From NCBI GenBank assembly GCA_019115385.1, contig DXDR01000030.1, positions 1-50,441 on the forward strand: DNA of 50,441 nucleotides, given 5' to 3'. The DNA is from Candidatus Mediterraneibacter avicola. Its GTDB lineage: Bacteria; Bacillota; Clostridia; Lachnospirales; Lachnospiraceae. Under the pieces are notes generated by a model. The model worked only from the letters and a program-made list of their open reading frames with translations. It searched no databases and had not been told where the DNA came from. This document shows, one piece after another, positions 27,632 to 37,569 of the stretch (positions within the stretch are counted from its first letter, which is position 1; each line of letters starts with the position of its first letter). A program made the position numbers and the translations under genes.

Positions 27632-30283
27632 GTGGCTGAATTAACACCAATGATGAAACAATATATGGAGACAAAATCCCAGTATCAGGACTGCATTCTG
27701 TTCTATAGATTGGGTGATTTTTACGAGATGTTCTATGACGATGCGCTGACTGCATCCAGAGAACTGGAAATCACGCTGACCGGAAAAAACTGCGGTCAGG
27801 AGGAGAGGGCGCCCATGTGCGGTGTTCCTTATCATGCTGTGGAGAGCTATCTGAACAAGCTGGTCTCCAGGGGCTATAAAGTGGCCATATGCGAGCAGGT
27901 GGAAGATCCGAAGCAGGCGAAAGGAATCGTAAAAAGAGAGGTCGTCCGCATCGTCACCCCCGGCACAAATGTGGACACACAGGCGCTGGACGAAACAAAA
28001 AACAATTACATTATGTGTATTGTTTATATTGCTGACCGATACGGCATATCTGTGGCGGATATTTCCACGGGAGAGTATCTGGTGACGGAGCTTCCGGACA
28101 GTGCCGGGCTCCTGGATGAGATCAGCAGGTTCCTTCCCGCTGAGATCATATGCAACGAAGCTTTTTATATGAGCGGGATGGATCCGGAAAGCCTGAAAGA
28201 CCGGTTCGGCATGACGATCTACTCTCTGGAATCCTGGTATTTTGACGACGCTCTGTGCAGGGAGGCGCTGCTGGAGCATTTTCATGTCTCCGCTTTTGCC
28301 GGTCTGGGACTGGAGGATTATGACTGCGGGATCATCAGTGCGGGGGCGCTCCTCCGGTATCTTCTGGAAACCCAGAAAAATTCACTCTCAAACCTGACCC
28401 ACATTACTCCGTATGTAACGGGAAAGTATATGATGCTGGACAGTGCGACCAGAAGAAACCTGGAGTTGTGCGAGACGCTTCGGGAAAAGCAGAAAAGAGG
28501 TTCTCTTCTCTGGGTGCTCGATAAGACGAAAACAGCAATGGGAGCCAGAACCCTGCGAAAGTATGTGGAACAGCCGCTGATCGACAAAAAAGAGATCGTA
28601 CGCCGCCTTGACGCGGTAGAGGAATTAAAAGATCAGGCGATTTCCCGGGAAGAGATCCGGGAATACCTTTCCCCGGTCTATGATCTGGAGCGGCTGCTCA
28701 CAAAGATCGCATACGGGACTGCCAACCCAAGGGATCTGACTGCATTCAAAACATCTCTTGAGATGCTGCCGTCTGTGCGGTATCTTCTGGAGGAGATGCA
28801 GTCTGCCCTGCTACGGGAGATTTATGAGGAGATGGATCCCCTGGAAGATCTGTGCGGGCTTCTGAAAAGTGCGATCTGCGACGAGCCTCCCATAGCCATG
28901 AAGGAAGGAAATATTATCCGCGACGGCTATAACGAAGAAGTGGACAAACTGCGGACTGCCAAATCAGACGGAAAAGACTGGCTTGCAAGGCTGGAAAATG
29001 AAGAGAGGGAAAAGACGGGGATCAAAAACCTGCGCATAAAATATAACAAGGTGTTCGGATATTATCTGGAAGTGACAAACTCTTATAAGTCCATGGTGCC
29101 CGACTATTATACGCGGAAACAGACGCTGGCCAACGCAGAGAGGTACATAACCCCGGAACTCAAAGAACTGGAGGACATGATCCTGGGAGCCGAGGATAAG
29201 CTTTATGCGCTGGAGTATGAGTTGTATTGCGGGATCAGGGACCGGATCGCCTCCCAGGTGGAAAGGATCCAGCGCACGGCAAAGGCCGTGGCGCGGTTGG
29301 ATGTATTTGCCTCACTTGCGCTCACTGCCGAGAGAAACGGCTATGTACGCCCCGGGATCAACGAGAAGGGAATCATCAATATTAAAGACGGCCGTCACCC
29401 GGTAGTGGAACGCATGATACCGAATGGGATGTTTATTTCCAACGATACTTATCTGGATGATAAAAAGCACCGGATCTCTGTGATCACCGGACCGAATATG
29501 GCCGGAAAATCCACATATATGCGCCAGACTGCGCTGATCGCGCTTATGGCGCAGATCGGTTCTTTTGTTCCCGCCGCCCAGGCAGATATCGGGCTTTCCG
29601 ACCGTATTTTCACGAGAGTCGGCGCCTCGGACGACCTGGCGTCGGGTCAGAGTACCTTTATGGTGGAGATGACGGAGGTCGCAAATATTCTGCGCAACGC
29701 TACCTCCAGAAGCCTGCTTATCCTGGATGAGATCGGAAGGGGAACCAGTACGTTCGACGGTCTGTCTATCGCCTGGGCCGTTATTGAATACATCAGCGAC
29801 AGCCGGCTCCTGGGAGCAAAAACCCTTTTTGCCACACATTATCACGAGCTGACCGAACTGGAAGGGAAAATCGACAATGTCAACAACTACTGTATTGCGG
29901 TAAAAGAGAAGGGCGACGACATTGTGTTCCTCCGTAAGATCGTAAAAGGCGGGGCAGATAAAAGTTACGGGATCCAGGTTGCGAAGCTGGCCGGCGTTCC
30001 CGACCTGGTGATCGAGCGGGCAAAGGAAATCGTAGAAGAACTGAGCAACGAAGATATTACTGCAAAGGTCAGTGAGATCGCTGTAAAGGAACGGACGTCA
30101 AAAAAGAAACGCAGGCCGCAGAGATACGATGAGGTGGATATGGCTCAGATGTCCCTTTTTGATACAGTAAAGGACGATGATGTGCTCGAGGAACTGAAAA
30201 ATATCGACGTGGGCAATATGACGCCCATCGACGCGCTCAATACGATCTACAGACTGCAGAACAAGCTGAAAAACAGATGGTGA
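27632..30283 (+). CDS. mutS: DNA mismatch repair protein MutS
   Basis: Recognises mispairs and small loops and recruits MutL. The 883 residues have the mismatch-reading motif GDFYEMF with Phe30 and Glu32, and the lever and clamp domains. The ATPase follows: GPNMAGKSTYMRQ (about 620-632), LLILDEIGRGTST (about 697-709) and the signature FATHYHELTEL. A C-terminal helix-turn-helix dimerisation segment and a tail ending LQNKLKNRW complete it. The GTG start at 27632 is preceded by AAAAGGAG. mutS and mutL are adjacent (46-base gap) as in most Firmicutes. Confidence 0.97.
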   Translation: MAELTPMMKQYMETKSQYQDCILFYRLGDFYEMFYDDALTASRELEITLTGKNCGQEERAPMCGVPYHAVESYLNKLVSRGYKVAICEQVEDPKQAKGIVKREVVRIVTPGTNVDTQALDETKNNYIMCIVYIADRYGISVADISTGEYLVTELPDSAGLLDEISRFLPAEIICNEAFYMSGMDPESLKDRFGMTIYSLESWYFDDALCREALLEHFHVSAFAGLGLEDYDCGIISAGALLRYLLETQKNSLSNLTHITPYVTGKYMMLDSATRRNLELCETLREKQKRGSLLWVLDKTKTAMGARTLRKYVEQPLIDKKEIVRRLDAVEELKDQAISREEIREYLSPVYDLERLLTKIAYGTANPRDLTAFKTSLEMLPSVRYLLEEMQSALLREIYEEMDPLEDLCGLLKSAICDEPPIAMKEGNIIRDGYNEEVDKLRTAKSDGKDWLARLENEEREKTGIKNLRIKYNKVFGYYLEVTNSYKSMVPDYYTRKQTLANAERYITPELKELEDMILGAEDKLYALEYELYCGIRDRIASQVERIQRTAKAVARLDVFASLALTAERNGYVRPGINEKGIINIKDGRHPVVERMIPNGMFISNDTYLDDKKHRISVITGPNMAGKSTYMRQTALIALMAQIGSFVPAAQADIGLSDRIFTRVGASDDLASGQSTFMVEMTEVANILRNATSRSLLILDEIGRGTSTFDGLSIAWAVIEYISDSRLLGAKTLFATHYHELTELEGKIDNVNNYCIAVKEKGDDIVFLRKIVKGGADKSYGIQVAKLAGVPDLVIERAKEIVEELSNEDITAKVSEIAVKERTSKKKRRPQRYDEVDMAQMSLFDTVKDDDVLEELKNIDVGNMTPIDALNTIYRLQNKLKNRW

Positions 30284-30329
30284 TACATAATAACACAGGA
30301 AAGAAAAAGAGACAGGAAAGGAGAAAAAC

Positions 30330-32306
30330 ATGCCACATATACAGGTGCTGGATCAGGTTACCATTGACAAGATCGCTGCCGGAGAAGTGATCGAGCGTCC
30401 GGCTTCAGTGGTCAAAGAACTTGTGGAAAATGCGATCGACGCAGGCGCCGGCTCTGTAACGGTTGAGATAGAGGACGGCGGGATTTCCCTGATCCGGGTT
30501 ACGGACAACGGATGCGGGATCTCACGGGATGAAGTGAGGAACGCTTTTCTGCGCCATTCCACCAGTAAGATCCGTTCCGTGGAGGATCTGACAGGCATCA
30601 CCTCACTGGGATTCCGCGGAGAGGCGCTGTCTAGTATCGCAGCCGTGTCCAGAACAGAGCTGATCACAAAAACGGCTGATTCGGAACTGGGTACAAGATA
30701 TGTCATCGAAGGCGGCAAAGAGCATATCCTGGAGGAGACAGGTGCCTCGGACGGGACGACTTTTCTTGTACGGCAGCTTTTTTATAATGTGCCTGCCAGG
30801 AGAAAGTTCCTGAAAACTCCCATGACAGAAGCGGGGCATGTCCAGGATCTGCTGATCCGCCTCTCCTTGTCCCACCCGGAGGTGGGATTTCTGTTCGTGA
30901 ACAACGGCCAGGAAAAACTCCGCACATCTGGAAACGGAAAACTGAAAGATGTGATCTATAATGTATACGGACGAGATGTGGCGGCCAATCTTCTGGAGAT
31001 AACATATGAAAAAAATGGCTTTGGTATCTCCGGTTATCTGGGAAAGCCTGTCATTACAAGAGGAAACCGGAATTTTGAGAACTTCTTTGTCAACGGGCGT
31101 TATGTAAAAAGTCCCATGATCTCAAAATCTCTGGAAGACGCATACAAGGATTTTGCCATGCAGCACAAATTTCCCTTTGCTGTGCTCCATTTCCATGTAA
31201 AAGGGGACGAGATTGATATTAATGTACATCCGACTAAGATGGAACTGAGATTTCAGCGACAGCAGGAGGTGTACAATGCCGTCTTTGAAGGGGTGCACCG
31301 GACGCTCCTGGAGCCGGAGCTGATCCAGAAAGCTCAGGTTCCCGATCCGGTGTCTCCGGCGGAGAGCGGCACGGGAAAAAGCCCCTTCCTCCTGCGGCCG
31401 AAAACAGTACAGAATGTGCTACGGGATACCGGCCCTGACTTCGGCTCAGGTGCAGGAGCCCCCCGGGAAGATAAAACAGAAAAAGCGGCAGCTCCCGGCG
31501 CAGAGCCGGAGATTCGGGATGAGGATTACTTTATCCGCAAGATGAAAGAGCGGGTGACAGCTTACCATCAACGGGCTTCCTCCGCTGAGGCTCCGGCAAA
31601 TGGCGGGATCTTCCGCCCGCAGGAGCAGGAGGAGAGGATCAGCGAGCAGGTACGGCAGGCGCGCAGCGGGGAGAAGCCCGTGCAGCTCGATCTGTTTGAA
31701 GAAAATTTCCTGAAGCGGGAAGTACGTGCAGAGTACCGGCTGATTGGCCAGGTATTTGAGACCTACTGGCTGGTAGAATACCAGGACAGCCTGTATATCA
31801 TAGACCAGCATGCCGCTCACGAGAGGGTTCTGTATGAAAAGACACTTAAGGAAATGAAAAACCGGGAATTTACATCCCAGTATTTAAGTCCGCCTGTTAT
31901 TCTGTCTCTCACCATGCAGGAGGCAAAACTTTTGAATGAAAATATGGACAGATTTTCCCGGATCGGCTTTGAGATCGAGCCATTTGGGGGAGAAGAGTTC
32001 GCTGTACGTGCAGTCCCGGACAATCTGTTCGGGATCGCAAAAAAAGAACTGCTCATGGAAATGATAGACGGCCTGTCGGACGGCCTGACTACATCCATGG
32101 CTCCAGAACTGATCGACGAAAAAGTGGCCTCTATGTCCTGCAAGGCGGCTGTAAAAGGAAACAGCAGGCTGTCTCCGCAGGAGATGGATGCGCTGATCGG
32201 GGAGCTGCTCACACTGGAAAACCCGTATCACTGCCCCCATGGAAGGCCTACGATCATCGCGATGACCCGCCGGGAACTGGAAAAGAAGTTTAAGAGGATT
32301 GTGTGA
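30330..32306 (+). CDS. mutL: DNA mismatch repair endonuclease MutL
   Basis: The N-terminal GHKL ATPase domain has DKIAAGEVIERPASVVKEL, VENAIDAGA, DNGCGI and GFRGEALSSI. A variable, partly disordered Pro/Glu-rich linker (about 340-460) follows, then the C-terminal dimer domain. That domain carries the endonuclease motif DQHAAHERVLYE (starting at residue 492), SCKAAVKGN and CPHGRPT. These metal-site motifs mean it nicks DNA itself, as in bacteria without MutH. 658 residues, normal for the family. The ATG at 30330 follows AAAGGAG. Its stop overlaps the miaA start. Confidence 0.97.
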   Translation: MPHIQVLDQVTIDKIAAGEVIERPASVVKELVENAIDAGAGSVTVEIEDGGISLIRVTDNGCGISRDEVRNAFLRHSTSKIRSVEDLTGITSLGFRGEALSSIAAVSRTELITKTADSELGTRYVIEGGKEHILEETGASDGTTFLVRQLFYNVPARRKFLKTPMTEAGHVQDLLIRLSLSHPEVGFLFVNNGQEKLRTSGNGKLKDVIYNVYGRDVAANLLEITYEKNGFGISGYLGKPVITRGNRNFENFFVNGRYVKSPMISKSLEDAYKDFAMQHKFPFAVLHFHVKGDEIDINVHPTKMELRFQRQQEVYNAVFEGVHRTLLEPELIQKAQVPDPVSPAESGTGKSPFLLRPKTVQNVLRDTGPDFGSGAGAPREDKTEKAAAPGAEPEIRDEDYFIRKMKERVTAYHQRASSAEAPANGGIFRPQEQEERISEQVRQARSGEKPVQLDLFEENFLKREVRAEYRLIGQVFETYWLVEYQDSLYIIDQHAAHERVLYEKTLKEMKNREFTSQYLSPPVILSLTMQEAKLLNENMDRFSRIGFEIEPFGGEEFAVRAVPDNLFGIAKKELLMEMIDGLSDGLTTSMAPELIDEKVASMSCKAAVKGNSRLSPQEMDALIGELLTLENPYHCPHGRPTIIAMTRRELEKKFKRIV

Positions 32307-33247
32307 TGAAACGACCATTGATCATATTGACAGGCCCCACTGCAGTGGGAAAAACAGAGGCTTCGATCGGGCTGGCAAAGGCGGTCGGCGGTGAGATCAT
32401 CTCAGCGGACTCCATGCAGGTGTACAAAGGCATGGATATCGGTTCGGCTAAGATTACTCCACAGGAAATGGACGGGGTCAGACATCATCTTATTGATGTG
32501 CTGGAGCCGGAGGAAGATTTTAATGTGGTAAAATTCCAGAGTCTTGCACAAAAAGCGATGGAAGAAATTTATGCACGCGGGCGGATTCCCCTGATTGTCG
32601 GCGGGACCGGATTTTATATTCAGTCAGTTCTCTATGACATTGATTTTACAGAAAACGATGGAGATGTGTCTCTGCGCAGGGAACTGGAGGTGACTGCGGC
32701 AGAAAAAGGCCCCGAATATCTTCATCGCATGCTCCGGGATGTCGACCCCGAAGCTGCGGATGAACTGCACCCGAATAATGTAAAAAGGGTGATCCGGGCG
32801 CTGGAGTTTTACAGGCAGACAGGAACAAAAATCTCGGTACACAACAGAAAAGAGCGCGAAAAGGAATCCCCTTATCAGTTTGCTTACTTTGTGCTTACTG
32901 ACGACCGTGCACGGCTCTATGAAAGGATTGACAGAAGGGTGGATAAAATGATGCAGGACGGACTTCTGGAAGAGGTAAGGACTCTCCGGGACAGAGGAGT
33001 AAAGCCTGCCTGCACCTCCATGCAGGGACTGGGATACAAGGAACTGTATGCCTGCCTGGAGGGAGAGTGCTCTCTGGAGGAGGCTGTGCGCATCATAAAG
33101 CGGGACACCAGACATTTTGCGAAGCGGCAGATCACCTGGTTTAAAAGAGAAAAAGATGTGATCTGGCTGGATAAAAGACAGTTTTCCGACAGAGACGGAC
33201 TTCTGGAGGAAATGCTGGGATATCTGAGGAAAAAAGGAATCCAGTGA
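32306..33247 (+). CDS. miaA: tRNA dimethylallyltransferase MiaA
   Basis: Adds a dimethylallyl group to A37 of tRNAs reading UNN codons, the step before MiaB. The 313 residues have the P-loop GPTAVGKT (10-17), SADSMQVYKGMDIGSAK, VGGTGFYIQSVLYDIDF and the family RxxTRHFAKRQITWF at the C-terminus. The ATG at 32306 overlaps the mutL stop (TGATG), with AAGAGGA upstream, so the genes are translationally coupled. mutL-miaA adjacency is widespread. Confidence 0.97.
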   Translation: MKRPLIILTGPTAVGKTEASIGLAKAVGGEIISADSMQVYKGMDIGSAKITPQEMDGVRHHLIDVLEPEEDFNVVKFQSLAQKAMEEIYARGRIPLIVGGTGFYIQSVLYDIDFTENDGDVSLRRELEVTAAEKGPEYLHRMLRDVDPEAADELHPNNVKRVIRALEFYRQTGTKISVHNRKEREKESPYQFAYFVLTDDRARLYERIDRRVDKMMQDGLLEEVRTLRDRGVKPACTSMQGLGYKELYACLEGECSLEEAVRIIKRDTRHFAKRQITWFKREKDVIWLDKRQFSDRDGLLEEMLGYLRKKGIQ

Positions 33248-33306
33248 CATAGATCGCCGGACAATAGAACATGAGAATGAATATGGATCAGACGGGAAGG
33301 AGAAAA

Positions 33307-34617
33307 ATGGATCATACAGCATCAGAAACGATATACAGACAGCTTGGGATATCAGAGGAAATATTAAAGTTTGGACGGAAAACAGAGAAAGAATTAGAAG
33401 CGCGTTTTCTGGAATTTGATCAGACGGCCGAGTACAACCAGCTCAAAGTCCTGCATGCCATGCAGGAGAACCGGGTAAACGAAGGCTGCTTTCAATACGC
33501 CAGCGGATACGGGTATAACGACCAGGGCCGGGATACGCTGGAAGCAGTATACGCGTCTGCATTCCATACGGAAGCGGCTCTCGTGCGCCCGCAGATCACA
33601 TGCGGCACACATGCGCTGGCGCTGGCGCTCTCCGCAAATCTCCGGCCTGGAGATGAACTGGTTTCCCCGGTGGGAAAACCTTACGATACACTGGAGGAGG
33701 TGATCGGTATTCGACCGTCCCGGGGTTCTCTTGCAGAATACGGGATCACATACAGACAGGTCGAACTTCTGGACAATGGATATTTTGACTATCCGGCGAT
33801 CGAACAGGTATTAACGGATAAGACCCGGCTTGTTACCATCCAGCGTTCAAAGGGATACCAGACCCGGCCCAGCTATTCGGTAGCGGAGATCGGCGAGTTG
33901 ATATCCTTTATCAAGGCGCGCCGTCCTGATGTGATCTGCATGGTCGATAACTGTTACGGTGAATTCGTGGAGCGGCTTGAGCCGTCCGATGTGGGTGCAG
34001 ATCTGGTAGTGGGCTCACTGATCAAAAATCCTGGAGGGGGACTGGCTCCCATTGGAGGATATATAGTTGGAAAAGAGTCTCTGATCGAAAACTGTGCGTG
34101 CCGTCTTACATCACCGGGACTGGGACGGGAGGTGGGAGCCTCCCTCGGAGTCATGCAGTCCTTCTACCAGGGATTTTTCCTGGCTCCTGTGGTTGTATGC
34201 AGCGCACTTAAAGGGGCTGTATTTGCGGCTAACATATATGAAAAACTGGGTTATCCGGTTGTCCCGGGAGGCGGTGAAGACAGGCATGACATCATTCAGG
34301 CGGTTACGCTTGGATCAGCAGAGGGCGTCATTGCATTCTGCAAGGGCATCCAGGCTGCTGCTCCGGTGGACAGCTATGTCAGCCCGGAGCCCTGGGCTAT
34401 GCCGGGCTATGACAGTGACGTGATCATGGCCGCCGGTGCGTTCGTACAGGGATCTTCGATCGAACTGAGTGCGGACGGCCCCATAAAGCCGCCCTATGCG
34501 GTATATTTCCAGGGAGGGCTTACCTGGCATCATGCAAGATTCGGCATCCTGAAATCACTGCAGAGCATGGTGGACGCGGGGGCCATTTCTATGGAAAAGA
34601 TCAGAAGTCTTCTGTAA
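33307..34617 (+). CDS. YnbB-type PLP enzyme (methionine gamma-lyase / aluminium-resistance family)
   Basis: Fold-type I pyridoxal-phosphate enzyme of 436 residues, the family often annotated 'methionine gamma-lyase family' or 'aluminium resistance'. The PLP-binding lysine is probably Lys240 in GSLIKNPGGG. FQYASGYGYNDQGRD, QITCGTHALALAL and MVDNCYGEFVE are family-typical. The true substrate is not established for this group. The ATG at 33307 has GGAAGGAG just upstream; the frame is open to 33271 without a good site. Adjacency to miaA is common in Firmicutes (as with ynbB in Bacillus). Confidence 0.9.
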   Translation: MDHTASETIYRQLGISEEILKFGRKTEKELEARFLEFDQTAEYNQLKVLHAMQENRVNEGCFQYASGYGYNDQGRDTLEAVYASAFHTEAALVRPQITCGTHALALALSANLRPGDELVSPVGKPYDTLEEVIGIRPSRGSLAEYGITYRQVELLDNGYFDYPAIEQVLTDKTRLVTIQRSKGYQTRPSYSVAEIGELISFIKARRPDVICMVDNCYGEFVERLEPSDVGADLVVGSLIKNPGGGLAPIGGYIVGKESLIENCACRLTSPGLGREVGASLGVMQSFYQGFFLAPVVVCSALKGAVFAANIYEKLGYPVVPGGGEDRHDIIQAVTLGSAEGVIAFCKGIQAAAPVDSYVSPEPWAMPGYDSDVIMAAGAFVQGSSIELSADGPIKPPYAVYFQGGLTWHHARFGILKSLQSMVDAGAISMEKIRSLL

Positions 34618-34627
34618 AATACAGATT

Positions 34628-34650
34628 TCCCTGCCAGATCCTGGCAGGGA
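34628..34650 (+). repeat. Perfect 10-bp hairpin before the BaiN-like gene
   Basis: TCCCTGCCAG (34628-34637), loop ATC, CTGGCAGGGA (34641-34650). No T-run follows; instead the AGGAGG of the next gene comes six bases later. It probably shapes RNA stability or access to that site. Confidence 0.6.
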
Positions 34651-34665
34651 GAACAGGAGGAAAAC

Positions 34666-35883
34666 GTGAAAAAGAAAACTGTGGCGGTAATCGGAGGAGG
34701 CGCGTCCGGCATGATGGCAGCCATTACGGCTGCTTCAGAGGGAGCGCATGTCATTCTTCTGGAACATAAGGACCGGATCGGGAAGAAGCTCCTGTCAACG
34801 GGAAACGGCAGATGCAACTTTACCAATATCTGCCAGGAGCCGATCTGCTATCATTCCGATAATCCCGGATTCCCCTGGAAAGTCATAGAAAAGTTTAATT
34901 CCCGGGATATAGTTGCCTTTTTTCTTCAGCTGGGGGTGTACTCGAAGAACAGAAACGGTTGTCTTTATCCGAATTCGGATCAGGCCTCCGCGGTGCTCGA
35001 TGCTCTGCGCCTGGAGCTTGACCGGCTCGACGTGGAGCTGAGGACCCAGGTGGAATGCCGGGAGATCCGTCCTGGAAAGAACGGATTTATCATTTATACG
35101 GGAAAGGAAACTGTCCGGGCAGACCGTGTGATCATCTGCACCGGTTCAAAAGCAGCTCCTTCCACAGGCTCTGACGGTTCGGGGTACGATCTGGCAAAAA
35201 AACTGGGACACCGGATCGTTCCGGTCCTTCCGGCGCTTGTACAGCTGAAGTGCAGAGGAGATTTTTTCAAAGGTCTTGCGGGAGTCCGGGCAAATGGAAG
35301 CGTTTCTGTCTGGTCTGAAGGAAAATGCATCGCAAAAGACACCGGGGAGCTTCAGCTGACCGGCTACGGGATCTCAGGCATTCCGGTATTTCAGGTGAGC
35401 CGTTATGCCTCCCGCCTTCTGTATGAGAAAAAGGAAGTGTGTGCGGTTCTTGATTTTATGCCCGACTTTACCGGAAAACAGATGGAAGCATTTCTGCGCG
35501 CGCGCGCAGAGACGAGGCCGGAGAAACCGGCGGGAATGTTTCTGATCGGCATTTTTCATAAAAAGCTGTCTGAACTGTGGATAAAGCTTGCACGCATTCC
35601 ACGGGAAAAGAGAGCGGGAGACCTGTCCGAGCAGGAAATCGGATGTCTGGCAGAACTGATCAAAGATTTCAGGGTTCCTGTTACCGGCACCAATTCCTTT
35701 GAGCAGGCGCAGGTCTGCAGCGGCGGGGTTGACACTGCCGGGGTGGATCCGGATACGATGGAATCCCTCTATGTGCCGGGACTTCATTTTGCAGGAGAGA
35801 TCCTGGACGTGGACGGGATGTGCGGGGGCTATAATCTGACCTTTGCGTGGGCCAGCGGCTATATAGCCGGAAAATCAGTTTGA
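34666..35883 (+). CDS. BaiN/HI0933-family flavoprotein
   Basis: NAD(P)/FAD-dependent oxidoreductase of 405 residues. The N-terminal FAD loop is VAVIGGGASGMMAAITAAS, followed by LLEHKDRIGKKLLSTGNGRCNFTN, the hallmark of the HI0933/YhiN/BaiN family, and the C-terminal GG motif GGVDTAGVDPDTM...GEILDVDGMCGGYNLTFAWASG. The family includes BaiN, implicated in bile-acid dehydroxylation in related gut Clostridia, but most members have no known substrate, so that role should not be assumed. The GTG start at 34666 has AGGAGG upstream. Confidence 0.9.
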   Translation: MKKKTVAVIGGGASGMMAAITAASEGAHVILLEHKDRIGKKLLSTGNGRCNFTNICQEPICYHSDNPGFPWKVIEKFNSRDIVAFFLQLGVYSKNRNGCLYPNSDQASAVLDALRLELDRLDVELRTQVECREIRPGKNGFIIYTGKETVRADRVIICTGSKAAPSTGSDGSGYDLAKKLGHRIVPVLPALVQLKCRGDFFKGLAGVRANGSVSVWSEGKCIAKDTGELQLTGYGISGIPVFQVSRYASRLLYEKKEVCAVLDFMPDFTGKQMEAFLRARAETRPEKPAGMFLIGIFHKKLSELWIKLARIPREKRAGDLSEQEIGCLAELIKDFRVPVTGTNSFEQAQVCSGGVDTAGVDPDTMESLYVPGLHFAGEILDVDGMCGGYNLTFAWASGYIAGKSV

Positions 35884-35899
35884 AAGAGGAGAGATATTT

Positions 35900-37489
35900 A
35901 TGCTCCGTGTGAGCCAGCTAAAGCTGCCGGTGGGACATTCCCCGGATCAGTTAAGAAAAAAAATCATAAAAACACTCCGGCTTGGAGAAAATGATCTGAA
36001 GCAGCTTCATATCAGAAAGCGATCTCTTGACGCCAGAAAAAAACCAGAGCTGTATTATGTATATTCGGTTGATGTGATGGTAGAAAGGGAAGAGTACGTT
36101 TTAAAAAAGGCAAAAGGCAGGGCGCAGAGAGTGTCTGAGAAACGCTACCGTATGCCGGAGCATGGATCGGAACAAATGCATTCCAGGCCTGTTGTCGTCG
36201 GGAGCGGTCCCGCCGGACTGTTTTGTGCCTGCCTCCTGGCGAGGGAGGGTTACCGCCCTGTCGTGATCGAACGGGGAGCTCCGGTGAGAGAGCGGAAAGC
36301 GGATGTAGAACATTTCTGGCAGACAGGAATCCTCAATCCCGCGTCAAACGTTCAGTTCGGAGAAGGGGGAGCGGGAACTTTTTCCGATGGAAAACTAAAT
36401 ACTCTGGTAAAGGATCCGTACGGGAGAAATCGTTTTGTCCTGGAGACGTTTGTGTCATTCGGAGCGCCTGAGGACATCCTCTGGGAGCAGAAGCCGCACA
36501 TCGGCACAGATATCCTGATTAATGTCGTGGAAGCCATGCGGAACCATATTGCGGAACTGGGCGGGGAGTTCCGGTTTCACAGCCAGGTGACGGACATTCT
36601 CCCGGATGAGAGCTGCCTTGTGATCAACGGGCGGGAGAAAATGAAAACAGAGGCGGCCGTTTTTGCGATCGGGCACAGCGCCAGGGATACCTTCGGGATG
36701 CTGTATGAAAGAGGCGTCCGCATGGAGGCAAAATCTTTTGCCATAGGCGTCCGCGCGGAACACCGGCAGGAAATGATCGACCGGAATATGTATGGCGATC
36801 ACAAAGGGGGGAAACTCCCCGCCGCGTCCTATAAGATGGCGGAAAAGATTGAGAACGGACGAGGCGTGTACACTTTTTGCATGTGTCCCGGAGGATATGT
36901 TGTCAACGCATCCTCTGAGGAAAGAAGGCTTGCGGTCAACGGCATGAGTTACCACGGACGGGCAGGCGAAAATGCCAACAGCGCTGTCATCGTGACCGTT
37001 ACGCCGGATGATTTCCCCAGCCTTCATCCTCTTGCAGGGATCCAGTTCCAGAGGGAACTGGAGGAGAAGGCATGGCAGGCGGGGAAAGGAAAAGTTCCCG
37101 CCCAGCGGCTGGAGGATTTCCTGAAGAACCGGGTAACCAGAGAATTTGGGAAAGTGCGTCCTAATATTATGGGTGGATATACAAAGGCAAACGTCAGACA
37201 GATATTCCCGGAAGAACTGGCATGGTCCATCGGGGAGGGTATCTGCAGGATGGGAAGAAAAATCCCCGGATTTGACGATGCGGACACGGTTCTCTCTGGT
37301 GTGGAAAGCCGGACCTCGTCTCCTGTGAGAATCCTCAGAGACGGGGAATACAGGGCCAATTTTTCATGGATATATCCCTGCGGAGAGGGCGCAGGATATG
37401 CGGGCGGGATCACTTCCGCCGCCATGGACGGGATGAAGGCGGCAGAAGCTGTGATACGCCGGTTCCGGCCTGAATTCACAGAAAATTAA
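35900..37489 (+). CDS. FAD-dependent dehydrogenase (COG2509 type)
   Basis: 529-residue flavoprotein. About 95 N-terminal residues form a small extra domain (LRVSQLKLPVGHSPDQLRKK, then IRKRSLDARKKPELYYVYSV). The FAD-binding Rossmann motif VVVGSGPAGLFCACLLAREG and SNVQFGEGGAGTFSDGKLNT follow. It ends with the NAD(P)/FAD closing motif CGEGAGYAGGITSAAMDG. This pattern fits a conserved group of FAD-dependent proteins of unknown substrate. AAAGAGGAG lies upstream of the ATG at 35900. Only 16 bases separate it from the preceding flavoprotein, so the pair is probably co-transcribed. Confidence 0.9.
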   Translation: MLRVSQLKLPVGHSPDQLRKKIIKTLRLGENDLKQLHIRKRSLDARKKPELYYVYSVDVMVEREEYVLKKAKGRAQRVSEKRYRMPEHGSEQMHSRPVVVGSGPAGLFCACLLAREGYRPVVIERGAPVRERKADVEHFWQTGILNPASNVQFGEGGAGTFSDGKLNTLVKDPYGRNRFVLETFVSFGAPEDILWEQKPHIGTDILINVVEAMRNHIAELGGEFRFHSQVTDILPDESCLVINGREKMKTEAAVFAIGHSARDTFGMLYERGVRMEAKSFAIGVRAEHRQEMIDRNMYGDHKGGKLPAASYKMAEKIENGRGVYTFCMCPGGYVVNASSEERRLAVNGMSYHGRAGENANSAVIVTVTPDDFPSLHPLAGIQFQRELEEKAWQAGKGKVPAQRLEDFLKNRVTREFGKVRPNIMGGYTKANVRQIFPEELAWSIGEGICRMGRKIPGFDDADTVLSGVESRTSSPVRILRDGEYRANFSWIYPCGEGAGYAGGITSAAMDGMKAAEAVIRRFRPEFTEN

Positions 37490-37500
37490 TATTACCGCTC

Positions 37501-37529
37501 TATACACATTTTTTAAACTGTGCTAAAAT
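37501..37529 (+). promoter_or_regulatory. Candidate promoter for radC and the mre-min cluster
   Basis: TATACA (37501-37506), 17-base spacer and TAAAAT (37524-37529) with an extended -10 TG (37521-37522). It lies 41 bases before radC. Confidence 0.5.
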
Positions 37530-37569
37530 AAATCATTGTATGAATGGCATCGCAGCGATAAGATGATGC

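Noticed and set aside
34666-35883. Bile-acid dehydroxylation role for the BaiN-like flavoprotein
   Set aside because: No other bai genes are nearby and the family is broad; only the family assignment is supported.
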